From Viola odorata (Eukaryota > Streptophyta > Magnoliopsida > Malpighiales > Violaceae), in the NCBI GenBank assembly GCA_963691705.1, contig OY829541.1, positions 55,289,931-55,353,930 on the forward strand: DNA of 64,000 bases, in the 5' to 3' direction. The position numbers and the translations under genes are program-made. The notes beneath the pieces were generated by a model. The model saw only the letters and a list, made by a program, of their open reading frames with translations, was not told where the DNA came from and searched no databases. How positions within the stretch are numbered: the stretch's first letter is position 1; each line of letters begins with the position of its first letter. This document shows positions 1 to 12,000 of the stretch, one piece after another.

Positions 1-3000
1 AATTACTTGAAGAAGAAAAATTGCCAAAAACATCAGAGTACTGAGTTATAGACATGGTGATGCAGTCATATAATCAAAAATACTATACAGACAACAACAA
101 AAAAGACAATGGAAAATTTATTGACCAAAAATTAAACCCATTTTGAAAACTTACTTCCATGAAATATCCTGCTCTGGAGGCACACATGGCGTGGAAATAG
201 GTTGCACACTTGCAGCACTGGACACATGCACCATGAGTCTGCTTACAAATAATACAACTCTGTATTTTACAAAATTTAGAAGTATTCAGCTAGATCCCAG
301 GCAAAGTAAATTGTACTAGTTGGCAAGGAGCATGAAAAGAATTGAAACACCATCACATCACCATGCTATATACAACCAGTGTCTCATCCACTAGGAGATG
401 AGCATCCTTTATAAAATATAAGATATCCTTACCAATTAATGTCACATAAAATGCCACATAAAAACAAGAAAGACACTCCATTCTCTAGTATGCACCAAAA
501 GACTTGGGCTAGAGAAACAAACCAGAATAAATTATAGATGATTGGTTGCATAACAAAATACCTTCAAGAATGAAGTTGTTGGAATTCTAAAGATTCCAGT
601 GGCTGGTTCCATTGTCTCATGATTCAAAAAACCAACTTCAGGCCGGAACCAAGCACATGTAACATGAACCCACAGTGACTCAACATCACTGGGCTTCAAA
701 GCACCACCTACAGAAACAACTTTTAGTGTAAGGACAAACCGGCAATGCACTCAACTTTACCATTCATGCAACCGAAAAGACATCCACTGGTATGTGGCTT
801 CATATGCAACTGATTAGTCATTCAAGTATGCATGCTCTACACTTTGAATAACCAAACAAACTCAAAGTAGCATTGAGGACACAATATACCATCAAGCTTA
901 CATAAGATCTACTTTCAAATCTTCATTTACTTCTATTGGAGGTACAGAAGAAAAAAAAGTGATTCAAATTGTTTACATTATTAAAAAACTTCAGATGTTA
1001 ATATAATATATAAAACCATAAAAGACAAAAAATGTACTGTGCGCTTAATGTAAGAACGTGCCTTTCACGGGACAGAGGCAGCATTCCCTCTCAATATCAG
1101 GTGTTTCACAGCCTCTGCACAGCCATGAAGTAAAATCCTGAACATTACTTGCTCCATAACATTCTTGGTGGACGGCAATCTGACATCTATACATGAAAAA
1201 GGTGTGGAAAATCAAGTTAAAAATGAAGAACTAAGTAACATGTGTTCTATTTGACCATCTAAAATACCACTAAGGAGGCACAAAGAACAAGCATTACCTA
1301 TTGCAGATTATAATTTTGTTATCATCCCAGTCTTCAACCCATCTACAAACAGCACATCTTTCTGTTGTCCATTTTGCATTAACAGGTTCATACTTCTCTG
1401 TGCAATAAAGGAATTATTAGTTACCAATAATCCAGGGAAGACTTAGTATATGGCACCCACCCAGTTTTTGGTAAAAGGAAACTTTTTAGAGGCCACAAAT
1501 TCAAGCAGCACCTAAATTACCTTGCAAGAAAGCAAGTAGCTTCTGCTCATCCAACTTCAGAGGTTCTACTGTGCGGGCGTTGTACTCAGCAATCTGCAAA
1601 ATTTAAATTGTTAATAGCCTTATACTCCCTCCGGTCTCGATTAATTGTCCACTGTCACTATTCCTGCCGCCTTGTAAAACGGCCGGAATAGTAACTATAT
1701 GACCTCAAAAAAGTCCGAAATTTTTACACAACGTATATTAATCCTTCACGTACGTTGAAGGAAAAATTCGGAATTTTTCAAGATCATATAGTTACTATTC
1801 CGGCCGCCTTGAAATACGTGTTGGAATAGTAAAATGACAATTAATCGAGACCGGAGAGAGTATTTGACAATATAAAAGATAAAAAGAGAATGATAATAAG
1901 CCATCAACAGGCATTAATCATTACACTAAAATTCTATGCTAAATCAGAAACATCTGTACCAACCCATTTTTCCAATGGTAGCTTTGTATCCTTTACTTTC
2001 ACACTATACTTCCACTTTTTAGCTCTGCACCCAGTGTGTCTTTCCCATTCACTAGGTGTTTGTTTCTGTGACCCACAGGCACCACACTTGCAGACAATTC
2101 TATAAAAAAATGACAAACAAACCTTATTAATAATGTTGTAAATTAGAATCGGTTTTAGAAGTGAATTTGAATTGCCATTCGACGAAACTTGACGACTAAC
2201 ATCTAATAAAGGTTAGCATTACAATCATGCAAATTATGGTGTCTCAGGCATCAAGGCATTATGCAAACAATAGCAGAAGACACAGGCATGAAGTTTGCAG
2301 ATACCGCAGCACATTGCCGCCTGCATAATGGAATGTAACATATGGTATGTTAAATGAAAACAGTCATCAGCCATTTCAATCGTGAGTAAAACAACTAATC
2401 AACTGAAGTTCGTATTCAGATTTCAGGATGGATTTGTTAATTCAAGTGAAAGCAACTAACCACAGCTAGCATTGGAACTTAACAGTATATAGGCACCACA
2501 TATATACAGGCAGAAACAAAATGGAAAACAAAGAGCCATAACGACAGGAAATAATGGAAAAAAGAAGCACATATGACCAAAGAGCTCTACCAACAAATTT
2601 ACTGAAGAAAAAGGGAAAATGGAATAGGACAACTAATCTTTCTTGAAAAAAAAAATTGCAAGGTTCTCAGAGCTTACAAATGAAGCTTGGCAATATATGT
2701 TCCTTCCATCCCGTTGCACACAACAGCTACCTTGTCCGGTGCAACAGCTTCCCCACTGTTTAGAATTGACCTGATTCAAACCCATCATTTGGATTACATC
2801 TCAAAGTGAAACATTCTAAGCAAATATATGACACCAAATAACAAGATAATAGCATATGAACAAGAAGTGAGTAAGTGAGAAACTAACTTTACTGGTAACT
2901 TCGGTCTCTCTAAAACTGGTCGTTGAAACTTAAACTCTACTTTGCAATCAGGGCAATAATAGTCAATATGCTCCAGATCCTTCAAAGGTCAAATTACAAC

Positions 3001-5081
3001 AAATCAGTTAGCTTCCACTTCCCAAGAAATTTGGATATCCAAAAAAAATGATATTTTGTATTGCAGTTAAGTTGAACCTTAAGGATTTTGCTGGAAATGT
3101 TGTCACACTCAGCATGTACCCACACATTACATCCATCACAACATACCTGCACCATAGAGTTTTATGTTAAACAATCTGCAAAAGCCACTCTGTTGTTTCA
3201 ACATAAAATGATTTTAAAACCTAATACCAATTATGACTAATCTCACCCAACTGCCGCCATCAGAATGGTGCCAAGTCTTCTTGCATATGCCACAATACTG
3301 TTTTGACTTTCTTAACTGCAAGAAAGATGGAACATATTACAGTCAAGATGAAAATTGCATATAGCCAATACAAGAATAAATGACGAAATATACCAAGTTG
3401 ACTAATTTCTCACGGACCTTAGAACAATGTTTACACAGGAGTTCAATCTGAAGTGCAGAACCCTTCCTCTTCTTCACAGTTTTGCATGGGAGGATAAGAT
3501 TGCATCCATCACAGCGTCTCATGTCCTTAGAGCATGCATCCTGGCCACCTAATTTAGTGGATGAGTTCTGAAAAAATAAACTGCAGTATAAGCTTCTTCT
3601 TGTTTGCAAAGCTGCAGTATAAGCTTCTAAAACTAAAAAGATGGACTTTAAACCAAGACCAAAATAATTTGATTGCCCATGTATTCTTTTTTGAAAATAT
3701 TGAGACCATAGCATTACATTAGTCTTGTCAGTTATGGCACTACAAAAATCCCCCGTGCTGCTAAATATTCTTCCAACTAGTCAACCAGAAGCATAACGAA
3801 AGATGAGAAAAAAGGCTTTGAAGAAACTTGCCTGGGACTGGATGTACACTTCCTCATATGCCACTTGTTCAACACCACTAGTATCCAGGACACCACTTTC
3901 TGCTAAAACAGCTTCCTCTAATGCCATATGAAAGTCACTCAGCTTGCACTTGAACATTTGGGTCTGAGACTGAAATCTGAAGAAGCAGAAGATAAGTAAA
4001 GTGCTTGCTACAGTAGCATCAATGACATGAAATAAATATGCTCTACAAACCTGTCCATGAATTCTGCAAAAGGAAATATCATGCCCTGCTTCACCCATGC
4101 GTAGTCCTGTACATTACCCTCATTGTAAATTCCAACGACATACAGTAACTGATAAGAACACAGAAAGAAAGGGGAAGAGACAGAGAGGAGAAATACCCTC
4201 CGCGTTCCATTTTTAGAGTACCCAAAAAACATCACACATAGAGCGCCAGGAATACAAGAACTGAGAACAGCATCTGGAGCTTCCAATATAGGATCAATCA
4301 CAATACCTGGCCACCACGGGTATCTCTTCCCACACCTGGCCCAAATTACATCTCCCAGTGCAAAATCCTCTGGCATATAGACCTCCTTCTTCTTCTTCCC
4401 AGTGTTTTCTCTCCTCAATTTGCCCAACCCTGAGTAGCCATCCCCATCCCCGTACCCCTCCTCACTTCCTAAAGAACCCAGCTGTGGCAAACTCAAATAC
4501 TTTCTATTACCATTCCTATACTCAAATTCACTATACCCTCTATTCCTTTCTCTCTCGTAGAACATATAAGAGTTAGCATTCCCTGACGCAAACTTTTCAT
4601 CTATAAACTCCGTCTGGCTATACGTAAACGTGTCATTATTGAAACACTCTCTGTACTCTGTATACTCATCCTCCTCCATGTACAAATCAGAGTCGCCTAA
4701 TCTATACTCCTCATTCAAGTTATAGAACCTCGAAGGACCCTTGTGGTCCATTCTTCGTGAAGACCCTGACACCTTTGGATATGGTGGCCGAGATCTCAAC
4801 GGCCAGTTAGTCTTCGGTCTTTTCTTATTAGATTGCACTTCGCCGGCCACCCAATACGGTGCTTCACCGCAGCCAGAACCAGAACCGCTGCTAAAATCTT
4901 CCATTGTGTTACTATCATTGTACATACCAGTTGAATTCGAGCAGAAACCGTTGATTTTCCGCTTCTTCGGAATAAAAACGCACGAGTAATCCTCCTCCTC
5001 GTCTTCGCTGCAATGTTGTCCCCCCATATCACACGGCCTCAAATTCGAAATTTCGGCTTTCATGGTTCTTTTGATTATCAT
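1..5081 (-). CDS. ATX3/4/5-type histone H3 lysine methyltransferase (3' end off the left edge)
   Basis: Trithorax-like chromatin regulator; the family methylates histone H3 lysine 4 in the nucleus. Fourteen exons are visible on the minus strand: 5081-4197, 4106-4051, 3976-3832, 3567-3418, 3315-3247, 3146-3078, 2979-2888, 2770-2678, 2099-1964, 1593-1521, 1397-1298, 1186-1062, 707-562, 259-155. They sum to 748 in-frame codons. In order they encode an acidic, Tyr-rich N-terminus, a PWWP domain (about residues 240-340, motif YPWWPG), a Cys/His-rich PHD finger (about 410-490) and an extended PHD (about 600-748, including CAVCRWVEDWDDNKIIICNR and CCLCPVKGGALKP). PWWP followed directly by PHDs, with no FYRN/FYRC, points to the ATX3/4/5 group, not ATX1/2. 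The SET domain must lie beyond position 1. Two donors appear to be GC: CAG|GCAAGT after exon 3 and AAAG|GCACGT after exon 12. The start could be the first Met at 5081 or the Met six codons later. Confidence 0.93.
1625..1860. mobile_element. Stowaway-like MITE (Tc1/mariner) in an ATX intron
   Basis: A 236-bp element with near-perfect terminal inverted repeats: CTCCCTCCGGTCTCGATTAA at the left, and its complement (one mismatch in the CTCCCTCC part) at the right. It is flanked by TA dinucleotides at 1623-1624 and 1861-1862. The interior is also largely self-complementary: TAGTTACTATTCCGGCCG recurs in opposite orientation, so the element folds back on itself. It has no coding capacity. Start motif, size and TA target duplication are those of Stowaway MITEs. 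It lies in the ATX intron between the exons ending at 1964 and starting at 1593, well away from the splice sites. Confidence 0.9.
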
Positions 5082-5911
5082 CCCTGTCTAACGCTTCAAT
5101 ACCCAAACCCTAATTTCCGCATCAGATGTCAAAAAATTGTATCAGAGCTAAGAAGAATTCAAAATTTTATGGTCAAAAATTGTACGGATAACGGTCCGAT
5201 GCGGTGATTTAGTATCTTGAATCACACTAAAAACCTAGAATTCAAATCGAAACCCTAAGCAGGCAATGTAGAGAGAAAAAAAACGGCGAAATCCGCACGG
5301 CTTTACGACTGATTCGCCCGGATGGAAAAGAAAAACGGATAGATAATTCCAAAATAAAATATCGTTTCGAATTGTTGAAATATTGGCGAACCAAGAAAGT
5401 GTTTAAATGGGGGGGGAATGTAGAAATATTTCTGGGAGCAGGAAAATAAAAAATGTCGATGGAGTTTGGCGGAAGGAAGACGGAGCTGCGCGGACGATAA
5501 AGAAGGGGAGTTACATTACATGAAATAGTGATGTGGAATGAACTAATAAATGTTTTTTATTTTAAATATTCGTATTAAAATAAAATAAAAAATTTGTTAA
5601 AATGGGAATAAAAATTAAAATTTACTTTGTTAAGCATGTGTTAGAGCGTGTGGCGCTGGCGGTCCATGTACTTTTGGCTCCAAAGATTGGGAAGTTGGAG
5701 GGAGACCATATAAATTGGTCGTTGAAAGCGCGAAAGGAAAATTTAAGACACGTGTCCTTTTGTACTTGGTGCAGGACCCACCTGCTCCATCTGAAATCGA
5801 ATCTTCTTCGAGGTTGCATTTGTGACCGCCGGAATTAATTTTTGAAACCAAACAAATTCCCATATAGAAATGTTATCTATTTTAGTTGGGCTGTTTTTTT
5901 TTGTTTTTTTT
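5082..5911. other. ATX 5' flank and spacer, no gene seen
   Basis: Upstream of the ATX start. The sequence contains plant leader-like stretches (ACCCTAATTT, AAACCCTAAG), AT-rich tracts near 5530-5600 and a T-rich run ending at 5911. No convincing coding region was found. The ATX promoter presumably lies in the first few hundred bases. Confidence 0.5.
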
Positions 5912-6539
5912 GGCAAATGGCACCACCGGGTCCCTCTTCTTATTATTTTCATTATTGTTAATCCCTAACGTTACAAAATATTCATTTCGCTCCCGTACGT
6001 TAGTGGCGTTAGGTACCCGAAGTCCCTCCTTCGGTAACGGAACCCAACAGACGTTAACTTCCATTATTTTAATATTTTATCTGATAAAGTTATCTGACGC
6101 AGGACCCTTCTGTCAGATTTTTTTTTTCCTTTTCTTTCTTTTTCTTCTTCCTCCTCCATTAGGGGTGTAAGTGGGCCGGTTTGGGCCGGTTCTAGGGCTG
6201 GAACCGAACCAAACCGGAAATTTCCGGTTCTGGTATGTCAGAACCGGACCCAAACCGGAAAATTCCGGTTCTGATATGCCAGAACCGAACCAAACCGGAA
6301 TTTTCGGTTCAGTTCGGTTCGGTTTCCGGTTTTTTCAATTTTTTTTCAGTTTTTTTTTTCAATTTTTTTCAGTTTTTGGTTTGAGTTAGATGCCCCCACA
6401 CGTAACTTCCAAACATAATATTAAATCAAAGTGCAACTCCAGTACACAAAACATAGAAAGATACCTGATGACAAAACTTGAAACCAAATAGGTTCTATAA
6501 CAGCAAGGTAAAAAAGTAGACCATGCAATAGGTACCATC

Positions 6540-7511
6540 CTAAGCCTTAATGGCATACTTTCTCATTGGGAAGTACATCTCTCTCTTCTTCTCCCGCTCT
6601 GTCTTCAATGATTGCTGCAAAAACAAAATATATTCAAATAATGGCAAAACAGCAAAGCCAAACCAAAAAATTCCACAAGTCATGCTGTTTACAAATAGCA
6701 CAGGGAATTCAAGATAGTTACAGCATTTGAAAGGTTTCAATGGTCAAAGATCATACACAACTAATGAATTAAGAGAAACAACACATCAAACACAACCAAA
6801 ATATTTTATGAAGTCAGCCAAATAAAGACATAAACAATTGAAAAAACAGAAATATGATGCATTAGCCAAAAAGAATCAGGTAAATACAAATTTTTGGGAA
6901 AACAATTGTATTGTAAATATGAAATAATTTTAATCATCTACTAATTGGGATAAGAAAAATATGGACAAACTTTTGTATTATAAAAATGGTTCGGATTATT
7001 TATAGGAAATTCCCAGTTTGAAAAAAACCTTTGTAGCCATCAGTTTCCATTTCCCATAGATACACGCGGGAAATAAAACATGGTTAGTTGAGCAAAACAT
7101 CCACCACTAATAATCAGAAGACTAACAATTCAAACCAATTATCATTTCAACTTGACTAGTAAATCAAAAGTTCAACTTCAAATGCACGGATAACACCACT
7201 AGATGCAGATAAATAACATGGCTGACCTAAAAGATCCATCTAGCAACTGTATCACTAACTTATACTAGACTGTGGATCATCAGATTGACTAAACCAACTT
7301 CAACATCATTCTATTGAGTTTTCAACTCTACCCGGTCTTCAAACTTCAATTTAACATTACCAGGACAACTATCACCACATTAATCATGCATAGGGGAAAG
7401 CAAAAGTAGAAACCAATTACAGGGTGAGAATCTAAGAAATGCGAAACAAAAAATAAAAACAATATTATGATTTATGTGGCTTACATTGATGGATTCACTG
7501 TTGGTGTTCAT
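6540..7511 (-). pseudogene. captured RPL35 last exon joined in frame to a new short first exon
   Basis: Minus-strand 6614-6540 encodes the C-terminus of cytosolic ribosomal protein L35, with the diagnostic stretch [20 protein letters not shown] followed by TAG, and no disabling change. It is preceded by a good acceptor (TTTTTGCAG) at the place where I recall plant RPL35 genes having an intron. About 870 bases upstream, 7511-7485 holds ATG plus eight codons ending in AAT|GTAAGC, a consensus-like donor. Both junctions are phase 0, so splicing would give a 33-residue product: 9 new residues plus 24 from RPL35. Minus-strand sequence above 7511 is GC-rich and leader-like. All of it lies inside the hAT element. 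The rest of RPL35 is absent, so ribosome function is not expected; transcription is unknown. Confidence 0.6.
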
Positions 7512-7855
7512 CGTGACGACGAAGGCGAGGCGAGGTGACGACGGAGGCGAGACGACGGCCGAGACAGAGGGATGAAGACAGCGAGGGTCCGAGAGCGGAT
7601 TTGAGACTGAGAGGGATGAGACGACAGCGGCGATTGAGAGTGAGACGGGTGAAGAAAGGATTTGTCAAATGATTTGTTGATTTGTTGATTTGTTGTCGTC
7701 GATTTGTGAAGAAAGGATTTGTTGATTTGTTGAGAGGGGTGACGAACGGCGGAGAGACGAAGAAGAAGAGAAGCTAGGTCAAGTGATTGATGATTTCGTC
7801 GATTTCAATTTGGAAAGGAAATGAATGTAAAAAAAATAGAAAAAAGGATTTTGAG

Positions 7856-7920
7856 GGGAAAGGGGATTCGAACCCCTTCCCTTAGGGAAAACAATAAAAA
7901 TTTTAACCACGGAGACACAG
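7856..7920 (-). other. tRNA-like T-arm / B-box motif inside the hAT
   Basis: Minus strand contains GGGGTTCGAATCCCC (7863-7877), a perfect stem-loop matching the RNA polymerase III B box GGTTCGANNCC. Upstream lies CCGTGGTTAAAAT, a poor A-box match. The acceptor stem does not pair and no cloverleaf forms, so this is at best a degenerate tRNA-derived fragment. Confidence 0.3.
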
Positions 7921-8437
7921 AACTAAACATTGATATCTAATACACATATATATATATATATTTATGTATATAAACATTTCCGGTTCAAACGGTTCTACGG
8001 TGCGGTTTCGGGTTTTATATTTGACAGACCCGAAACCGAACCGGAAATTTTCGGTTCTAGTAAAATAGAACCGCCCCGAACCAGAATGCTACGGTTTGGG
8101 GCGGTTTGGGACGGTTCGTTCCGGTTCCGGTTTGGTTTTCGGTTCGGTCCGGTTTCTTACACCCCTATCCTCCATCACCAAATTGGGCCAAAAAATTAAA
8201 AGTCTTTTCTTTTTCTTTCTGCCACTTCACTTCGTCTCTCTCTCTCTGCAAACTCTTCACCATGCACGAAAACAACACATGAAAAACAGCTTTACTTCTT
8301 ATCACTTCGTATTCGTCAGTCTCTCATCACCATCGATTATTACCATGGTCGAAGAACACCACCAGCCTCCCTATCCTTTCTTTTCTGTTTTATTTCTTTT
8401 CTGGTTTGGATTAATTGGTTGGTATGGGTAATTAGTT

Positions 8438-8760
8438 TTGGATTAATTTTAGGTGGAAACTGAAAATTGTGGTCGGGATTTGTCTCGGCTGGGTTCGGGT
8501 TGGATTGATTTTAGGTGGAAACTGAAAATTTTGGTATGTTTGGTTTCGGCTGGGAGTAAGAGATGAAGAGGGTATTTGAATTTGTTTTTGGGATTTGAAT
8601 TTAATCGGAGAGGAATTGGATTTAATTGATATGGTAAGGGTTTTTGGATTTTTGGATTGGCTTTTTTCAGAGAGGTTGGTGCGGAGTCGGGTTTCGTGAT
8701 GAACAAATCCGGGTCGTGATGAACGGATCCGGATTTTGTATGAACGAATCCGGATCCGTT
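8438..8760. repeat. short direct repeats inside the long-TIR element
   Basis: Two near-identical units containing TTTTAGGTGGAAACTGAAAA lie at about 8445-8470 and 8508-8533. At 8697-8755 the motif GATGAAC followed by an ATCCGG-like word recurs three times. A further pair around CTGCAAATTAAAA lies at 8816-8870. They look like local tandem duplications in non-coding DNA. Confidence 0.6.
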
Positions 8761-9444
8761 CTTATTTTTTCACAAATTGATTTTCTTAATTTAATTGTGC
8801 TAAAAGGGTTGGTTTCTGCAAATTAAAAGGATTGAAATTGGTGTGTTTCTGCAAATTAAAAGTATTGAAATTTATTTCACTTTGAATAATTTGCAGTGGA
8901 ATTGAAATTGATTTTGTAGAGGAATTGGAATTGGTTTATGCAGAAAGTGTTTTGATTGGGTACGGTGGTGCAAATATGTTGTAGTGTTGGTGATGGATAA
9001 AAGTATGTGTAAAATGTAGATGCAAGTTTGTAGATTAATTAAGAAAAAATAGAAAGGTTTCGGCCCAATTTGGTGACGGAGGAGGACGAAGAAAAAGAAA
9101 GAACAAGAAAAAAAAGAAAGGAAGAAGAAAGGAAACAAGAAAATGAAAGGAATCAGAAAAAAATAAAAGAAGAAAACCTTTTTCGTTTTTCTATTTTTTA
9201 TCTATTATTTTTATTTTTTATGTTTTAAATTTGAAATATCTGACAAATGGGACCCGCTTGCAGACACCTTTTTCAGTTTTAATATTAAAATAATAAAAAC
9301 TAATGGACGTTTGGTCCGTTATCGGAAGAGGGACTTCGGGTGCCTAACGCCACTAACGTACGGGAGCGAAATGAATATTTTGTAACGTTAGGGATTAACA
9401 ATAATGAAAATAATAAGAGGAGGGACCCGGTGGTACAATTTGCC

Positions 9445-9875
9445 TGTTCTTTTTTAGGTGTCATCAAGCAAATTATCTCTAAATTTATTTTGTTATTTAC
9501 CAAAAAAAACATTAATTATATTTATATTACATCAATTATCTAAAAAATAAAATATATTCAATAGATAATTACTTCATCAAATTAGCATTTTTTATTTAAA
9601 TAATAAGATAATTACAATTGTTTGGTAATATTTCTACATTGTTTTAGTATAGAAATAGACAAGTCTATATTTTCAACTAACATGCACATAAAGAGTGTAC
9701 ACGGCCTGAGATACATTAAGAGAGGAGAATTACAACCATGCTACAAATTCATCACTCCTATCCTTTCCGCTCTTAGCCAAGTAATTTTTAAGATAATTTG
9801 AGACTCTTAGCGTGAATTTGAATCGTACTGTACTCGCAACCTTGATTAGAGCTCTAATCTCATCTTGCATCTGCT
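9445..9875. other. AT-rich spacer, nothing recognised
   Basis: Low-complexity AT-rich DNA between the long-TIR element and the LINE remnant. No coding region, RNA gene or repeat end was recognised. The stretch next to 9876 may be the 3' end of the LINE. Confidence 0.4.
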
Positions 9876-10293
9876 CTAAGTGTCATGGAAAGCTTTGACC
9901 CCTATGATCCAAGAAATGGAAAATAATGAGTCTAACTTAATTGTAATAAATTTGCCTTTTAACATCAGAGTAGAAGTTGTCAACATTAGGGCCTTTAATA
10001 TTGTCAGTAGCTCTGCGTGGATAACCTCCTTACGCACAATCGGGCTATAGAAAGTACAGTGAATATGTCCAAAAGCATCTCTAAGAACACCTCCATACCT
10101 TCTCCTTCTGAGTCTGCAAAGTAGGAACCATCCACATTCCATTTCCAATCTCCTATAGATGGCGGCGACCACATCACCACTGCTCCTGATGATTTCTTAC
10201 TGCCCCGATTTTTTAAGTAAGCAAATGATGACAATAATTCATTCAGTGAGAGAGGGCAAGATTCGGCAAATGCTTTGAACTAGTAAAACTTCT
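9876..10293 (-). pseudogene. LINE (non-LTR retrotransposon) RNase H-like domain remnant
   Basis: Minus-strand translation shows the features of the RNase H-like domain at the C-terminus of plant LINE ORF2: W-PPSIGDWKWNVDGSY, then in another frame GGVLRDAFGH, AELLTILKAL and IKLDS. The frame changes near 10110, and a stop lies close to the junction with the LTR element at 10294, so it is dead. It continues the LINE sequence on the far side of the LTR element (12750-13184). No function is expected. Confidence 0.75.
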
Positions 10294-11022
10294 TGATGTG
10301 ATCCCGGCCGAAACTCGGAAGAGAAATCCGGCCGAAATGACATTCAACTAAAGGAGGATCTAGCTCATGGGTTTGAACACACAGACAAGAGGAAAACAAT
10401 AGAAAAACATGGAGGAAAGGAGGGAGACACGCAGCGGAAAGGAATGACTTACAAATTACCCGATTGAATAGCGGAGGGGTTAGAGATGACGATTGGAACA
10501 CGAGGAGGTAACAACGTGTTACACACGTGAAGGATTCTTGTTCTTTTTTATTGACTCAAGCCACGACGATCCAAGACCAAGGCAAGCACCAATTTGATTT
10601 CCCAAAGAGAGATAGGGAGGAGTGTTCTCGACTCGACATATCTCTCTCAAGGAGGGTGAGCCAAGGATGGATGAATAAAGGAAGGAGTGCTCTCAACTTT
10701 AATCAATATTCATCATCCAAAGCTAAGTTACAAATGAGGAAGAAGTCCCTATTTATACTAATTTACAATGGGCCTAGACTATTACACAAAATGGGCTTGA
10801 AAAGCCTCAAAACTGTCGCTGCCGATTTCTGAGCGTCATTACTTCGTGTGTGGGCGTAATTACTTCGTGTCTGCTACGAAACAACCCAAAACCTTCTGAA
10901 CTGCGTCAAAACGGTCAAAAATGGCTCTTCGAGTACAACTAAGGCTTGGGCTTGTGCGCGGGTCGGCTTTTTTGTACACTCGCTCGTGAGCTCTAGGCTT
11001 CATAGGGATCAGGATCACATCA
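10294..11022 (-). repeat. 3' LTR
   Basis: Direct copy of 12001-12749, differing by scattered single bases and by lack of about 20 bases present near 12606 in the other copy. It has TG...CA ends with a short inverted repeat TGATGTGATCC / GGATCACATCA. Confidence 0.93.
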
Positions 11023-11088
11023 TCACCTTTCCCTTCGAAAAGGATTCATCCTCGAATCCATTGCTTTATTTTCTGTAAAACAAATAAA

Positions 11089-11090
<2 letters not shown>

Positions 11091-11124
<34 letters not shown>
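11091..11124. repeat. (AT)17 microsatellite
   Basis: An uninterrupted AT dinucleotide run within the internal region of the LTR element. Confidence 0.95.
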
Positions 11125-11127
<3 letters not shown>

Positions 11128-12000
11128 AGTGGAAACACTCCCTCACGTGTTTACACTCGTGTTTACGCTCGCCAAAATTCACTCGTATTTGTGGAGGGAA
11201 GAGTTGTCACTTGGTCAACAAGTCTAAGGATTAGGTCAAAAAGCTTTGCTTGCATTAAATGCAAGGATAAGAACAAAGACTTGTGTACACAATCTATATC
11301 TGTTTATTCCTAAGGAAAGAATAAACAAATGGGAAACAAAAACTTTTTGATCATCCAAACTCAGATGGATCAAAAAGAAAAGACTCAAGAACAAGATGAA
11401 CACATGAAGAACATGAAGAACACCAAAAACACTAAGATGTTCTTGACAGGCTTTCGGAAAACTGACTTGAAAACGTAGCAAACGAAGTCTAAAACTTACG
11501 AAAATTGACAGAAAGACTCCTAAGACACCGAACTACAACTTTCACGAAGGAAGGACAAGATGATTCCCACGGGAAAATTGCTAGAAACAGACTCAAACAC
11601 AGAAACTATTTTTTCTCAGAAAAATCTGCACACTTGTGTTTGAAGGACCAAAAAGTATGTAAATTTCACCGAATTTACAGTCGACACAAAAACAAAAGTT
11701 GTTCCACACAGATTGAAGTCTAAGCACACAAATTTTCAGAATTTTCTGGGCAGCAAAACTTACACAAAACGGCAAGGAAGAACAGACACAAAAACGAACA
11801 ACAATCACAAGAACTGAAACAACTCAAGAACACAAAAACGAACCTAACTGCCTCAATCAGCGATTCTATAGGGCTCGAGTTGTGGTAGAAACTAATCTTA
11901 AGTGAATCAATTCCAACAAACAAAATGGAAAAAATAGACACAAGAACACAAACAAAACACAGATCTACAAACCCAAGAGCCCAGAAGCTCCGCTACCACT

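Larger units (their letters stand above)
6160..8167. mobile_element. non-autonomous hAT element carrying an RPL35 gene fragment
   Basis: A 2,008-bp element that starts TAGGGGTGTAAG and ends with the complement TTACACCCCTA. It is flanked by a perfect 8-bp target duplication TCCTCCAT (6152-6159 and 8168-8175), the hallmark of hAT insertion. Both ends carry about 200 bp of subterminal repeats built from AACCGGAA and CCGGTTC units (6171-6340 and 7978-8155), in inverted orientation overall; such arrays are typical transposase-binding regions. No transposase is encoded. Removing it restores the left arm of the surrounding long-TIR element, so it inserted later. It carries an RPL35 exon and a GC-rich putative 5' leader. 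Confidence 0.93.
5912..9444. mobile_element. long-TIR Mutator-like element, interrupted by a hAT
   Basis: The left arm (5912-6159, continuing after the inserted hAT at 8176-8200) is the inverted complement of the right arm (about 9050-9444). Both begin GGCAAAT followed by a CCACCGGGTCCCTC block and then the shared block TTAATCCCTAACGTTACAAA. They run on through a pyrimidine-rich tract to CACCAAATTGGGCC. Flanking 10-mers TGTTTTTTTT (5902-5911) and TGTTCTTTTT (9445-9454) match except at one position, as expected for the 9-10 bp duplication of Mutator-like elements, but they are low complexity and so weak evidence. The interior (8200-9050) has no transposase, so the element is non-autonomous. 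It holds a leader-like sequence with an ATG near 8344 and several short direct repeats. Confidence 0.7.

Noticed and set aside
3781..4098. Separate 105-codon gene on the minus strand
   Set aside because: It is a read-through of ATX exon 3 and its adjoining intron; the splice sites place it in the ATX gene.
6171..6389. Repetitive open frame rich in EPNQTG
   Set aside because: It is a translation of the hAT subterminal repeat array, not a protein.
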